Shown here: positions 20,256-28,750 of the stretch, one piece after another
Layout: the number at the start of each line of letters is the position of its first letter
How positions within the stretch are numbered: position 1 is the stretch's first letter
NCBI RefSeq assembly: GCF_004745635.1
Contig: NZ_SRLB01000010.1
Location: 124,001 to 188,000, forward strand
From: Methylobacterium nonmethylotrophicum
GTDB lineage: Bacteria; Pseudomonadota; Alphaproteobacteria; Rhizobiales; Beijerinckiaceae
DNA length: 64,000 bases
Reading direction: 5' to 3'
Notes under the pieces: model-generated
Seen by the model: only the letters and a program-made list of their open reading frames with translations
The model's database searches: none
What the model was told of the DNA's origin: nothing
Made by a program: the position numbers and the translations under genes

Positions 20256-21755
20256 ATGCTGCGCGAGGTCGGGCACTTCATCGGCGGCGAGCACGTTCCC
20301 GGCCGCTCGGGCCGGTATTCCGACATCTACCAGCCGATGACCGGCGAGGTGGTCGGGCGCCTGGCGCTGGCGAGCCAGGCCGAGATGCGCGCCGCGATCG
20401 AGAACGCCGCCAAGGCACAGGTGGCCTGGGCCGCCACCAACCCGCAGCGCCGGGCGCGGGTGATGATGCGCTTCCTCGACCTCGTGGCGCGGGAGGTGGA
20501 CAGCCTCGCCGACCTGCTCGCCCGCGAGCACGGCAAGACGATCCCCGACGCCAAGGGCGACATCCAGCGCGGCGTCGAGGTGGTGGAGTTCGCCTGCGGC
20601 ATCCCGCACCTCCAGAAGGGCGAGTACACGGAAGGGGCGGGCCCGGGCATCGACATCTACTCGATGCGCCAGCCCCTCGGCGTGGTGGCCGGCATCACGC
20701 CGTTCAACTTCCCGGCGATGATCCCGATGTGGAAGTTCGCCCCCGCCATCGCCTGCGGCAACGCCTTCATCCTCAAGCCCTCGGAGCGCGATCCCGGCGT
20801 GCCGATGCGGCTCGCCGAGCTGATGATCGAGGCCGGGCTCCCGGCCGGCATCCTCAACGTCGTCAACGGCGACAAGGAGGCGGTCGACGCGATCCTCGAC
20901 GACGACATCATCCAGGCGGTCGGCTTCGTCGGCTCCTCCGACATCGCCCAGTACGTCTACGCCCGGGCGACCGCGACGGGGAAGCGCGCCCAGTGCTTCG
21001 GCGGCGCCAAGAACCACATGATCATCATGCCGGACGCCGACATGGACCAGGCCGTCGACGCCCTGATGGGCGCCGGCTACGGCTCGGCCGGCGAGCGCTG
21101 CATGGCGGTGTCGGTGGCGGTGCCGGTCGGCGAGAAGACCGCCGACGCCCTGATGAGCAAGCTGATCCCGCGGGTCGAGAGCCTGAAGATCGGCCCCTCG
21201 ACCGACCCGAGCGCCGATTACGGCCCGCTGGTGACGAAGGCGGCGCTCGAGCGGGTGCGCAACTACGTCGAGATCGGCGTGCGCGAGGGCGCCACGCTCG
21301 CGGTGGACGGCCGGGCCTTCAAGATGCAGGGCTACGAGAACGGCTTCTACATGGGCGGCTGCCTGTTCGACCACGTGACGCCGGAGATGCGGATCTACAA
21401 GGAAGAGATCTTCGGCCCCGTCCTCTCGGTGGTCCGGGCCAAGGATTACGCCGAGGCGCTGCGGCTGCCCAACGAGCACGAATACGGCAACGGCGTCGCG
21501 ATCTTCACCCGCGACGGCGACGCGGCCCGCGACTTCGCCGCCAAGGTGCAGGTCGGCATGGTCGGCATCAACGTGCCGATCCCGGTGCCGCTGGCCTACT
21601 ACACCTTCGGCGGCTGGAAGCGCTCGGGCTTCGGCGACCTCAACCAGCACGGGCCCGACGCGGTGCGCTTCTACACCAAGACCAAGACGGTCACCCAGCG
21701 CTGGCCGTCGGGGGTGAAGGAAGGCGCGCAGTTCTCGATGCCGGTGATGCAGTAA
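20256..21755 (+). CDS. mmsA: CoA-acylating methylmalonate-semialdehyde dehydrogenase
   Basis: A 499-residue aldehyde dehydrogenase that converts methylmalonate semialdehyde to propionyl-CoA, the last step of valine degradation (also malonate semialdehyde to acetyl-CoA in inositol breakdown). The catalytic cysteine is C282 in AGERCMAVS, with N151 in TPFNFPAMIPMWK and the cofactor lysine in ILKPSERDPG. The absence of the general-base glutamate seen in hydrolytic aldehyde dehydrogenases and the FGGAKNHMIIMPDAD segment are signatures of MmsA. It leads a cluster with an acyl-CoA dehydrogenase and mmsB, which supports the valine pathway. Confidence 0.97.
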   Translation: MLREVGHFIGGEHVPGRSGRYSDIYQPMTGEVVGRLALASQAEMRAAIENAAKAQVAWAATNPQRRARVMMRFLDLVAREVDSLADLLAREHGKTIPDAKGDIQRGVEVVEFACGIPHLQKGEYTEGAGPGIDIYSMRQPLGVVAGITPFNFPAMIPMWKFAPAIACGNAFILKPSERDPGVPMRLAELMIEAGLPAGILNVVNGDKEAVDAILDDDIIQAVGFVGSSDIAQYVYARATATGKRAQCFGGAKNHMIIMPDADMDQAVDALMGAGYGSAGERCMAVSVAVPVGEKTADALMSKLIPRVESLKIGPSTDPSADYGPLVTKAALERVRNYVEIGVREGATLAVDGRAFKMQGYENGFYMGGCLFDHVTPEMRIYKEEIFGPVLSVVRAKDYAEALRLPNEHEYGNGVAIFTRDGDAARDFAAKVQVGMVGINVPIPVPLAYYTFGGWKRSGFGDLNQHGPDAVRFYTKTKTVTQRWPSGVKEGAQFSMPVMQ

Positions 21756-21811
21756 GCGCGTCGATTCCCCTCCCCTGGCGATCCCGGGCTTGCCCGGAAT
21801 CGCTGCAAGTT

Positions 21812-21896
21812 GTGGGGAGGGGTTAGGGGTGGGGGTGGTTCTGGATAAATCGCCGCGCCATACGCGGCACCACCCCCACCTCCGGCTCCTCCCCAC
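21812..21896. repeat. Large inverted repeat between mmsA and the acyl-CoA dehydrogenase gene
   Basis: Two 28-base arms (21812-21839 and 21869-21896), G-rich on the left and C-rich on the right, pair with about six mismatches; the loop itself holds a small CCGCG/CGCGG hairpin. The right arm is followed by a polypurine run. It lies between two co-directional genes and would form a strong RNA hairpin, as a partial terminator or as a barrier to exonucleases. It is not related to the four-copy repeat family described elsewhere in the window. Confidence 0.75.
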
Positions 21897-21930
21897 AAGG
21901 GGGAGGAGAGGAGCCCGGAGGAACCGCCGC

Positions 21931-23073
21931 ATGACCCTGTTCACCCTGCCCGAGGACCAGGTCGCCATCCGCGACATGGCGCGCAGCTTCGCGGCCGAGC
22001 GGATCGCGCCGCACGCCCTCGACTGGGACGAGCGCAAGCACTTCCCCCTCGACGTGCTGCGGGAAGCCGCAGGGCTCGGCATGGGCGGGGTCTACATCGC
22101 CGAGGAGCATGGCGGCTCGGGCCTGACCCGGCTCGACGCCGCCCTGATCTTCGAGGCGCTGAGCCTCGGCTGCCCGACGGTCGCGGCGTTCCTGTCGATC
22201 CACAACATGGCCGCCTGGATGATCGACAGGTTCGGCTCGCCGGCCCAGCGCGAGCGCTTCCTGCCCGCGCTCTGCCGGATGGATCAGGTCGCGGCCTATT
22301 GCCTGACCGAGCCGGGCTCCGGATCGGACGCCGCGGCGCTCCGCACCACCGCCCGGCGGGAGGGCGACCATTACGTCCTCAACGGCGCCAAGCAGTTCAT
22401 CTCCGGCGCCGGCGCGGCCGATGTCTACGTCACGATGGTGCGCACCGGCGAGGCGGGACCGAAGGGCATCTCGACCCTCGTGGTGCCCTCCGGTGCGCCG
22501 GGCCTGTCCTTCGGGCCGAACGAGCGCAAGATGGGCTGGAACGCCCAGCCGACCCGGGCCGTGATCTTCGAGGAATGCCGGGTTCCGGTGGAGAACCGCC
22601 TCGGCGAGGAGGGGATCGGCTTTCGCATCGCCATGGCGGGGCTCGACGGCGGCCGGCTCAACATCGGCGCCTGCTCCCTCGGAGGCGCGCAAGCGGCCCT
22701 CGACAAGAGCCTCTCCTACATGGCCGAGCGCAAGGCCTTCGGAAAGCGCCTCAGCGACTTCCAGGCGCTGCAGTTCCGCCTCGCCGACATGGCGACCGAG
22801 CTCGAGGCCGCCCGCGCGCTCCTCTACGGTGCGGCGGCTGCCCTCGACCGGGGCGACCCCGACGCCACCCAGCGCTCGGCCATGGCCAAGCGGTTCGCGA
22901 CGGATACCGGCTTCCGGGTCGCCAACGAGGCGCTCCAGCTCCACGGCGGCTACGGCTACCTGTCGGAATACGGGGTGGAGAAGATCGTCCGCGACCTGCG
23001 GGTGCACCAGATCCTGGAGGGCACCAACGAGATCATGCGGGTGATCGTGGCGCGAGGGCTCGTAGCGGGTTGA
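21931..23073 (+). CDS. Acyl-CoA dehydrogenase, probable isobutyryl-CoA dehydrogenase
   Basis: A 380-residue FAD enzyme that introduces a 2,3 double bond into acyl-CoA and passes electrons to ETF. Family motifs are AYCLTEPGSGSDAAAL (flavin and substrate contact), GAKQFISGAG, KMGWNAQPT, RKAFGKRLSDFQALQF and LHGGYGYLSEYGVEKIVRDLRVHQILEGTNEIMR (quoted in parts) near the C terminus. The KMGWN and the EGTNE glutamate pattern fit the ACAD8/isobutyryl-CoA group. Its place between mmsA and mmsB supports isobutyryl-CoA to methacrylyl-CoA in valine breakdown. The ATG at 21931 follows GGAGGAA. Confidence 0.93.
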   Translation: MTLFTLPEDQVAIRDMARSFAAERIAPHALDWDERKHFPLDVLREAAGLGMGGVYIAEEHGGSGLTRLDAALIFEALSLGCPTVAAFLSIHNMAAWMIDRFGSPAQRERFLPALCRMDQVAAYCLTEPGSGSDAAALRTTARREGDHYVLNGAKQFISGAGAADVYVTMVRTGEAGPKGISTLVVPSGAPGLSFGPNERKMGWNAQPTRAVIFEECRVPVENRLGEEGIGFRIAMAGLDGGRLNIGACSLGGAQAALDKSLSYMAERKAFGKRLSDFQALQFRLADMATELEAARALLYGAAAALDRGDPDATQRSAMAKRFATDTGFRVANEALQLHGGYGYLSEYGVEKIVRDLRVHQILEGTNEIMRVIVARGLVAG

Positions 23074-23124
23074 GTCGCGCCTCCCATTGCAGAACCGGAC
23101 ACCAACAGAGGGAAACGCTGAGCC

Positions 23125-24012
23125 ATGACGCAGATCGCCTTCCTGGGCCTCGGCAACATGGGCGGGCCGATGGCCGCCAACCTCGTGGCGGCGGGGCACG
23201 CGGTGACGGGCTTCGACCTCGTGCCGGAGGCGCTCGAGGCGGCCCGCGCCGCCGGCGTCGTGGTCGCGGACAGCGCCGAGGCGGCGGTGACGGGGGCCGA
23301 GGCGGTCGTCACGATGCTGCCGGCGGGCAAGCACGTGCTCTCCGTCTACGACGCGGTGCTGCCCCGGGTCCCGCCCGGCGCGCTGATGATCGACTGCTCG
23401 ACCATCGACGTCGCCAGCGCCCGCCAGGCGCACGAGAGGGCGCGGGGACGCGGCCTCGCGAGCCTCGACGCCCCGGTCTCCGGCGGGGTCGGCGGGGCCA
23501 AGGCGGCGACCCTGACCTTCATGGCGGGGGGAAGCGCCGAGGCCTTCGCCCGCGCCGAGCCGATCCTCGCGAGGATGGGCCGCAAGGTCGTGCATTGCGG
23601 CGAGGCCGGTGCCGGCCAGGCGGCGAAGATCTGCAACAACATGATCCTCGGCATCTCGATGATCGGCGTTGCCGAGGCCTTCGTCCTGGCGGAAAAGCTC
23701 GGCCTGTCGCACCAGGCGCTGTTCGACGTCGCCTCGACCTCCTCGGGCCAGTGCTGGTCGCTCACCACCTACTGCCCGGTCCCGGGCCCGGTTCCGGCCT
23801 CGCCGGCCAACAACGACTACAAGCCGGGCTTCGCCGCCGCCCTGATGCTGAAGGACCTGCGCCTGGCGCAGGAGGCCGCCGCGAGCGCCGGCGCCGCGAC
23901 GCCGCTCGGCGCGCACGCCGAGGCGATCTACGCCGCCTTCGAGGCGGCGGGGCAGGGCGGCACGGACTTCTCCGGCATCGTCCGGCACCTGCGGGAGGCG
24001 GAGCGCGCCTAA
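23125..24012 (+). CDS. mmsB: 3-hydroxyisobutyrate dehydrogenase
   Basis: A 295-residue NAD-dependent beta-hydroxyacid dehydrogenase oxidising 3-hydroxyisobutyrate to methylmalonate semialdehyde, the substrate of MmsA. The N-terminal FLGLGNMGGPMAANL (residues 6-20) is the cofactor motif with family signature, DAPVSGGVGGA (about 115-125) is the substrate loop, and K168 in GAGQAAKICNNM is the catalytic lysine. The Trp-containing CWSLTTYCPVPGPVP segment is typical of true HIBADH. It closes the cluster. The enoyl-CoA hydratase and 3-hydroxyisobutyryl-CoA hydrolase that would complete the pathway are not in the window. Confidence 0.95.
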   Translation: MTQIAFLGLGNMGGPMAANLVAAGHAVTGFDLVPEALEAARAAGVVVADSAEAAVTGAEAVVTMLPAGKHVLSVYDAVLPRVPPGALMIDCSTIDVASARQAHERARGRGLASLDAPVSGGVGGAKAATLTFMAGGSAEAFARAEPILARMGRKVVHCGEAGAGQAAKICNNMILGISMIGVAEAFVLAEKLGLSHQALFDVASTSSGQCWSLTTYCPVPGPVPASPANNDYKPGFAAALMLKDLRLAQEAAASAGAATPLGAHAEAIYAAFEAAGQGGTDFSGIVRHLREAERA

Positions 24013-24018
24013 ATGTCT

Positions 24019-24085
24019 CTCGCAAAACTCCCGATCGCCGGCATGGCTCAGTGTGGCGGCCTCGGCGCAGCGGGAGTTTCGTGAG
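24019..24085 (+). terminator. Stem-loop downstream of mmsB
   Basis: A 15-base arm at 24019-24033 pairs with 24071-24085 with three mismatches (ACTCCCG with CGGGAGT at the core), enclosing about 37 bases. It lies right behind the mmsB stop and probably ends the valine operon. Beyond it, to 24359, I see no gene or other clear element. Confidence 0.5.
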
Positions 24086-24359
24086 GTGCAGTCAGCATCA
24101 TCCCGCCGGTCGGGTCGACCGGCGCCGAAGCGGTCACCGGTCCGGCGGCAACAATAATGGCCCCCTGAGGCGCGTTTCCGCGCATCCGGCTTCGTCATTC
24201 GCAGACGACACTCACTCGACCGTCATGACGTGAGAGTGAGCGGCCGGCGGACACGGTCTCGTCCGGGTCATCGACGGAGATCCGGCCGTGGCGATGGGCG
24301 AGATCCGCCGAAGGACGACGTCGATACGTCAGCCGCCCGCCGCGCCCGGGCCTTCGCCC

Positions 24360-25319
24360 TCACCCGGTGGAAGCCATCGGCGCAGACTCCCCGGTCCCGG
24401 GGCTCTGGGGGCGCTTCACGCCGCTCAGCGGGCCGGCCGCGATCGAGCGCAGCAGCGTGGCCCGGGCGGTGCGCAGATGGGCCCGGCAGGTCTGGTCGAT
24501 CAGGCGCAGGTCGCGGGAGCGCAGGGCCGCGATGTAGTCCAGATGCTCCTGCAGGGCGACGCGGTGGCGCTCCTTCTCGTCCGTCTTGTCCCACTGGTAG
24601 TGATAGTGGAAGATGATCGAGATCACGTCGTAGAAGTCGCGGATGAAGCGGTTGCGCGAGGCGTCGTGGATCAGCCGGTGCAGCCGCTCGTCGAGGCGGG
24701 AGAAGTCGCGATAGCGCGCGTCGATCTCGGCCAGCAGGGCATGGTGCTCCCGCGCGATGGCGTCGAGTTCGGCCCAGGCCGGTGACTCGGGGGCCAGCTC
24801 GACGAAGCGCCGTGCCGAGCGCAGCTCGAACATCTCGCGGATCTCGTAGATCTCGGCGGCGAAGTCCGGGGTCACCCCGGCGAAGATCCAGCCGCTGTTC
24901 TCCCGCCGCTTGAGGAGCCCGAACTGGCTGAAGCGGGTCAGGTACTCCCGCACCGCCGTGGTCGAGGTGCCGAACAGGCGCGCCAGCTCGGCGGCGTTGA
25001 CCACCTGGCCCGGGCGGCAATCGCCCTGCAGCACCCACTGCATGAACTTGCGCTCGACCGCCTCGGCCACCGTCTCGGTCTCGAGCCCCGGAAAGTAGTC
25101 TCCGGACACCGGGTGGCGGCGCAGGGACCGCCGGGCCCCGTCCGTCCCGACGATCCCGGCCGCGGCGAGCCCCGCCAGCACGCCCCGCACCGTGGTGCGG
25201 CTGACCTCGAGCCGCTCGGACAGCTCGGCCTCCGACACCGGCCAGACGCCGAGCGGCCGCGCCGCCAGCACGGACAGGCACTGGTTGTAGGCCCGCTTGT
25301 GGACCGTGTTCGCCCGCAT
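24360..25319 (-). CDS. GntR family transcriptional regulator (FCD-type)
   Basis: A 319-residue regulator, longer than usual because it has two winged-helix segments: one at about residues 8-65 (VSEAELSERLEVSRTTVRGVLAGL) and one at about 85-145 (VNAAELARLFGTSTTAVREYLTRF). The C-terminal all-helical domain, rich in conserved histidines and arginines (SRLDERLHRLIHDASRNRFI, HRVALQEHLDYIAAL), is of the FCD type that binds small carboxylates with a metal. It is divergent from a sugar-acid-type dehydrogenase and transporter cluster and faces an array of inverted repeats that overlaps that cluster's promoter, so it is very probably its repressor. Confidence 0.88.
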   Translation of the reverse strand: MRANTVHKRAYNQCLSVLAARPLGVWPVSEAELSERLEVSRTTVRGVLAGLAAAGIVGTDGARRSLRRHPVSGDYFPGLETETVAEAVERKFMQWVLQGDCRPGQVVNAAELARLFGTSTTAVREYLTRFSQFGLLKRRENSGWIFAGVTPDFAAEIYEIREMFELRSARRFVELAPESPAWAELDAIAREHHALLAEIDARYRDFSRLDERLHRLIHDASRNRFIRDFYDVISIIFHYHYQWDKTDEKERHRVALQEHLDYIAALRSRDLRLIDQTCRAHLRTARATLLRSIAAGPLSGVKRPQSPGTGESAPMASTG

Positions 25320-25383
25320 ACCACCCTCCCGAGGCGCACCCAGTCCAGCACGGCGGCGGGCCTCCCGTCCATCCGTCCCATGG

Positions 25384-25447
25384 CGGTTCTTTGCGCATAA
25401 AAAACCGTTTGACAGCGGGCGACGCGCGGTTCTTTATGCATGATAAT
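25384..25447 (+). promoter_or_regulatory. Promoter with overlapping operator array for the dehydrogenase/ABC operon
   Basis: A promoter-like TTGACA is at 25409-25414 with CTTTAT at 25432-25437 (17-base spacer). Three copies of one half-site surround and overlap it: CGGTTCTTTGCGC at 25384-25396, the inverse GCATAAAAAACCG at 25395-25407, and CGGTTCTTTATGC at 25427-25439. The second and third form a 13-base inverted repeat with one mismatch. An adjoining TTATGCATGATAA palindrome is at 25435-25447. A repressor bound here would cover both the -35 and -10 boxes. The divergent GntR regulator is the obvious candidate. Confidence 0.72.
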
Positions 25448-25518
25448 ACATAAGACCCACGCGGTGAGGACACGCCCTTGGCCCTTCTCGGCACCCCTTC
25501 CTGCGCGGCTCGCGCCGC

Positions 25519-26667
25519 ATGCGGGCCGTCCCGGTGACCCGGCGCGTCATCCAGTTCGGCACCAGCCGCTTCCTGCAGGCCCATGCCGACCTCTTCCTCC
25601 ACGAGGCCCGCGCGGCCGGCCAGGACGTCGGCCCGGTGGCGGTGGTGCAGACCTCCGGCGCCTCGGCGCGGGCGGGCCGCGTCGCCGCCTTCGGGGCGCC
25701 CGGCGGCTACCCGGTGATCATCCGCGGCATCGAGGGCGGGGCGCCGGTCGAGCGGCAGGTCACCGTCACCAGCATCGACCGCGGGCTCTCGGCCGCCACC
25801 GACTGGGACGCCGTGACGGCGCTGTTCGTCGAGGAGGCCGAGATCGTCCTGTCGAATACCGGCGACACCGGCTACGCCCTCGCGGAGGCCGATCGCGGTC
25901 CGGCGCTGATCGAGGCCCGGCCCCCGGCCTCGTTTCCGGCCAAGCTGACCCAGCTCCTCTACCGGCGCTGGCAGGCGGGCGGGCGCAGCCTCACGCTGCT
26001 CCCCTGCGAGCTCGTCAACCGCAACGGCCGGGTGCTGCAGGGCCTGGTGCTCGACCTCGCGGCGGAGGCCGGCCTCCCGGAGGACTTCCGGGTCTGGCTG
26101 CGCGCGGGCGTGATCTGGACCGACACCCTCGTCGACCGCATCGTCTCGGAGCCGATCGAGCCGATCGGCGCGGTCGCCGAGCCCTACGCGCTGTGGGCGA
26201 TCGAGCGCCGGCCCGGCCTCACGCTCCCGTGCGAGCACCCCTGCATCGTGCTCGCCGACGACCTGGAGCCGTTCGAGCGGCTGAAGCTCCACATCCTCAA
26301 CCTCGGCCACACCTACCTCGCCGAGATCTGGCAGCGCGAGGGCCGGCCCGACGCGGAGACCGTGCGCGAGATCCTGGCCGATCCGGCGGTTCGGGCGCGG
26401 CTCGACGCGCTCTACCGCGACGAGGTGGTGCCGGGCTTTTCCGCCCGCGGGATGGAGGCGGAAGCGAACACCTACGTCGCCGCCACCCTCGACCGCTTCC
26501 GCAACCCCTCCCTCAACCACCGCATCGCCGACATCGCCCAGAACCACGTCCAGAAGGTCGAGCGCCGGGTCCACGCCTTCCTGACCTGGGTCGAGGAGGC
26601 GGGCGCCCGCCTGCCCGCGCCGGTCCTGCGGGCGCTCGCCGCCGCCTACCCGCCGGGCGCGGCATGA
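25519..26667 (+). CDS. Mannitol dehydrogenase family protein (tagaturonate/fructuronate reductase-like)
   Basis: A 382-residue NAD(P)-dependent polyol or hexuronate oxidoreductase. The N-terminal cofactor part contains VIQFGTSRFLQAH (the GxGxFxRAH-like motif of this family), and the C-terminal part has the catalytic pattern K256-x4-N261-x2-H264 in KLHILNLGHTYLAE. The RNPSLNHRIADIAQN segment, with its substrate-contact histidine and lysine, is also conserved. The length is closer to UxaB/altronate oxidoreductase than to the 490-residue mannitol dehydrogenases. It is first in an operon with an ABC importer and likely oxidises or reduces the imported compound. Start ATG at 25519; its stop overlaps the next start (ATGA). 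Confidence 0.85.
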   Translation: MRAVPVTRRVIQFGTSRFLQAHADLFLHEARAAGQDVGPVAVVQTSGASARAGRVAAFGAPGGYPVIIRGIEGGAPVERQVTVTSIDRGLSAATDWDAVTALFVEEAEIVLSNTGDTGYALAEADRGPALIEARPPASFPAKLTQLLYRRWQAGGRSLTLLPCELVNRNGRVLQGLVLDLAAEAGLPEDFRVWLRAGVIWTDTLVDRIVSEPIEPIGAVAEPYALWAIERRPGLTLPCEHPCIVLADDLEPFERLKLHILNLGHTYLAEIWQREGRPDAETVREILADPAVRARLDALYRDEVVPGFSARGMEAEANTYVAATLDRFRNPSLNHRIADIAQNHVQKVERRVHAFLTWVEEAGARLPAPVLRALAAAYPPGAA

Positions 26668-27347
26668 CCTACCAGTTCGACTTCGCGTCCCTGCTGCCGT
26701 ACTGGCGCGAGTTCGCGGCGGGCGTCTGGCTCACCCTGCAGCTCTCGGCGGTGGCGACGGTGCTGGGCTTCGTCGGCGGCGCACTCTGCGCCATCGCGCG
26801 GGCCGACGGCCCGCCCTGGCTCAAGCGGGTCGTCGGCGCCTATGTCGAGGTGATCCGCAACACGCCGCTGCTCGTCCAGATCTTCCTCGTCTATTTCGGC
26901 ATCGCGGTGCTGGGCGTGCGGGTCGACGCGAACGTCGCGGCGGTGCTGGCGCTCGTCGTCAACGTGGTGGCCTATACCTGCGAGATCATGCGCGCCGGGA
27001 TCGAGAGCATCCACACGGCGCAGGTCGAGGCCGGCGAATGCCTCGGGATGAACCGCCGCCAGATCTACTGGCACGTGGTGCTCCGCCCGGCGATCGAGCG
27101 GGTCTATCCGGCGCTGGTCAGCCAGTACGTGCTGCTGATGCTCGCCTCGTCGATCTGCTCGCAGATCTCGGCCGAGGAGCTGACGGCGGTCGCCAACCGC
27201 ATCCAGTCCGACACCTTCCGCAGCTTCGAGACCTACATCGTCGTCGGCCTCGTCTACCTGGCGCTCTCCTTCGTGGTGCGCTGGGCGTTCTGGGGCTTCG
27301 GCCTCCTCGTGTTCACCCGCCGGCGCAAGCTCGGCACGGCCCTCTAG
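26664..27347 (+). CDS. ABC transporter permease (polar amino acid type, HisM/GltJ-like)
   Basis: A 227-residue inner-membrane permease of the HisMQ/His-Glu-Gln family with about five membrane spans. The cytoplasmic EAA loop that contacts the ATPase reads EAGECLGMNRRQIYWHVVLRPA (quoted in part) near residues 113-133. EVIRNTPLLVQIFLVYFG is a hallmark of this family. The ATG overlaps the stop of the dehydrogenase gene by four bases, so the two are translationally coupled. The next gene encodes its partner permease. Such importers normally take amino acids or small acids. Confidence 0.93.
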   Translation: MTYQFDFASLLPYWREFAAGVWLTLQLSAVATVLGFVGGALCAIARADGPPWLKRVVGAYVEVIRNTPLLVQIFLVYFGIAVLGVRVDANVAAVLALVVNVVAYTCEIMRAGIESIHTAQVEAGECLGMNRRQIYWHVVLRPAIERVYPALVSQYVLLMLASSICSQISAEELTAVANRIQSDTFRSFETYIVVGLVYLALSFVVRWAFWGFGLLVFTRRRKLGTAL

Positions 27348-27358
27348 CGGGGAGGGGG

Positions 27359-28015
27359 ATGATGCCCACGTTCGGCCCCCAGCACCTCTGGTTCCTGCTT
27401 CAGGCGGCCGGCTGGACGCTGGCGCTTTCGGCCATCGCCTTCATCGGCGGCGGCCTCCTCGGCTTCGGGGTGGCGCTCGCCCGCATCGCGCCGAACCGGG
27501 TCCTGCGCGGCGCGGCCTCCGCCTACGTCCAGGTGGTGCAGGGCACGCCGCTCCTGATCCTGCTGTTCATGATCTATTTCGGCCTCGCCATCGCGGGCTT
27601 CGACCAGCTCCCGGCGCTGGTCGCGGCGGGTGCCGGGCTCACCATCTACGCCTCGGGCTTCCTCGGCGAGATCTGGCGCGGCTGCATCGAGGCGGTGCCG
27701 CGGACCCAGTGGGAGGCGGCCGAGTGCTTGGCGCTGTCGCGCTGGCAGCGCCTGACCCGGGTGGTGCTGCCGCAGGCGATGCGCCTCGCCACCGCGCCCA
27801 CGGTCGGCTTCCTGGTCCAGATCGTCAAGAACACCTCGCTCGCTTCGGTCGTCGGCTTCGTCGAACTGTCCCAGGCCGGCAAGCTCATCAACAACTCGGT
27901 GTTCCAGCCGTTCATCATCTTCGTGACCGTGGCGATCTTCTACTTCGCCATCTGCTATCCGCTGTCGGCCTGGAGCCGCGGGCTGGAGAGGAGGCTCAAT
28001 GTCGGCCGTCGTTAA
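27359..28015 (+). CDS. ABC transporter permease (polar amino acid type, HisQ/GltK-like)
   Basis: A 218-residue permease, partner of the one just upstream. It has the family's QVVQGTPLLILLFMIYFGLA segment and the EAA loop EAAECLALSRWQRLTRVVLPQA (quoted in part). About five membrane helices. Two adjacent ATGs (27359 and 27362) lie behind a GGGGAGGGG site; the second has slightly better spacing. It overlaps the ATPase gene by 17 bases, another sign of a tight operon. Confidence 0.93.
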   Translation: MMPTFGPQHLWFLLQAAGWTLALSAIAFIGGGLLGFGVALARIAPNRVLRGAASAYVQVVQGTPLLILLFMIYFGLAIAGFDQLPALVAAGAGLTIYASGFLGEIWRGCIEAVPRTQWEAAECLALSRWQRLTRVVLPQAMRLATAPTVGFLVQIVKNTSLASVVGFVELSQAGKLINNSVFQPFIIFVTVAIFYFAICYPLSAWSRGLERRLNVGRR

Positions 28016-28727
28016 GCTCGCCAACGTCCACAAGAGCTTCGGCACGCTGAAGGTCCTGGACGGCGTCTCGTTCGAGGTCGGCCGCGGCGAGGTCGTGGCG
28101 CTGATCGGCCAGTCCGGCTCCGGCAAGTCGACGGCGCTGCGCTGCATCAACGCCCTCGAGACGATCGAGGCGGGCGCGATCGAGGTCTGCGGCCACGCGA
28201 TCCACGCCCCCACCCTCGACAAGCGGGCGCTGCGGCTCTCCGTCGGCATCGTGTTCCAGAGCTACAACCTCTTCCCGCACCTGACGGCCCTCCAGAACAT
28301 CATGCTGGCGCCGACCTGCGTGAAGGGCCTCAAGCGAGGTGAGGCCCGGGCGCTGGCGCTGGACTGCCTCGCCCGGGTGGGCCTCGCCGAGAAGGCCGAG
28401 CACTATCCCGAGCAGCTCTCGGGCGGGCAGCAGCAGCGGGTCGCCATCGCCCGGTCGCTCGCCATGCAGCCGCAGGTGATGCTGTTCGACGAGGTCACCT
28501 CGGCCCTCGACCCGCAGCTCACCGGCGAGGTGCTGAAGGTCATGGAGGACCTCGCCCGCGGCGGCATGACCATGATCCTGGTCACCCACGAGATGGGCTT
28601 CGCACGGCGGGTGGCCGGCACCGTCATCTACATGCGCCAGGGCCGGGTCTGGGAGACCCTCCCGGGCCGCGATCTCGACAACCCGAGAACGCCCGAGCTG
28701 CGCGACTTCGTCGGCAGCGGGCTGTGA
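27999..28727 (+). CDS. ABC transporter ATP-binding protein (polar amino acid type)
   Basis: A 242-residue ATPase of the HisP/GlnQ class that energises the two permeases upstream. Walker A is GQSGSGKS at residues 37-44, the Q loop is FQSYNLFPHL, the signature is LSGGQQQRVAIARSL, and Walker B is MLFDEVTSALDP, followed by the switch histidine in LVTHEMGFAR. The DEVTSALDP form is standard for amino-acid importers. It starts within the end of the second permease gene. The gene order is dehydrogenase, permease, permease, ATPase, binding protein. Confidence 0.95.
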   Translation: MSAVVKLANVHKSFGTLKVLDGVSFEVGRGEVVALIGQSGSGKSTALRCINALETIEAGAIEVCGHAIHAPTLDKRALRLSVGIVFQSYNLFPHLTALQNIMLAPTCVKGLKRGEARALALDCLARVGLAEKAEHYPEQLSGGQQQRVAIARSLAMQPQVMLFDEVTSALDPQLTGEVLKVMEDLARGGMTMILVTHEMGFARRVAGTVIYMRQGRVWETLPGRDLDNPRTPELRDFVGSGL

Positions 28728-28750
28728 CTGCGATCAGAGGAGATTCGGGG

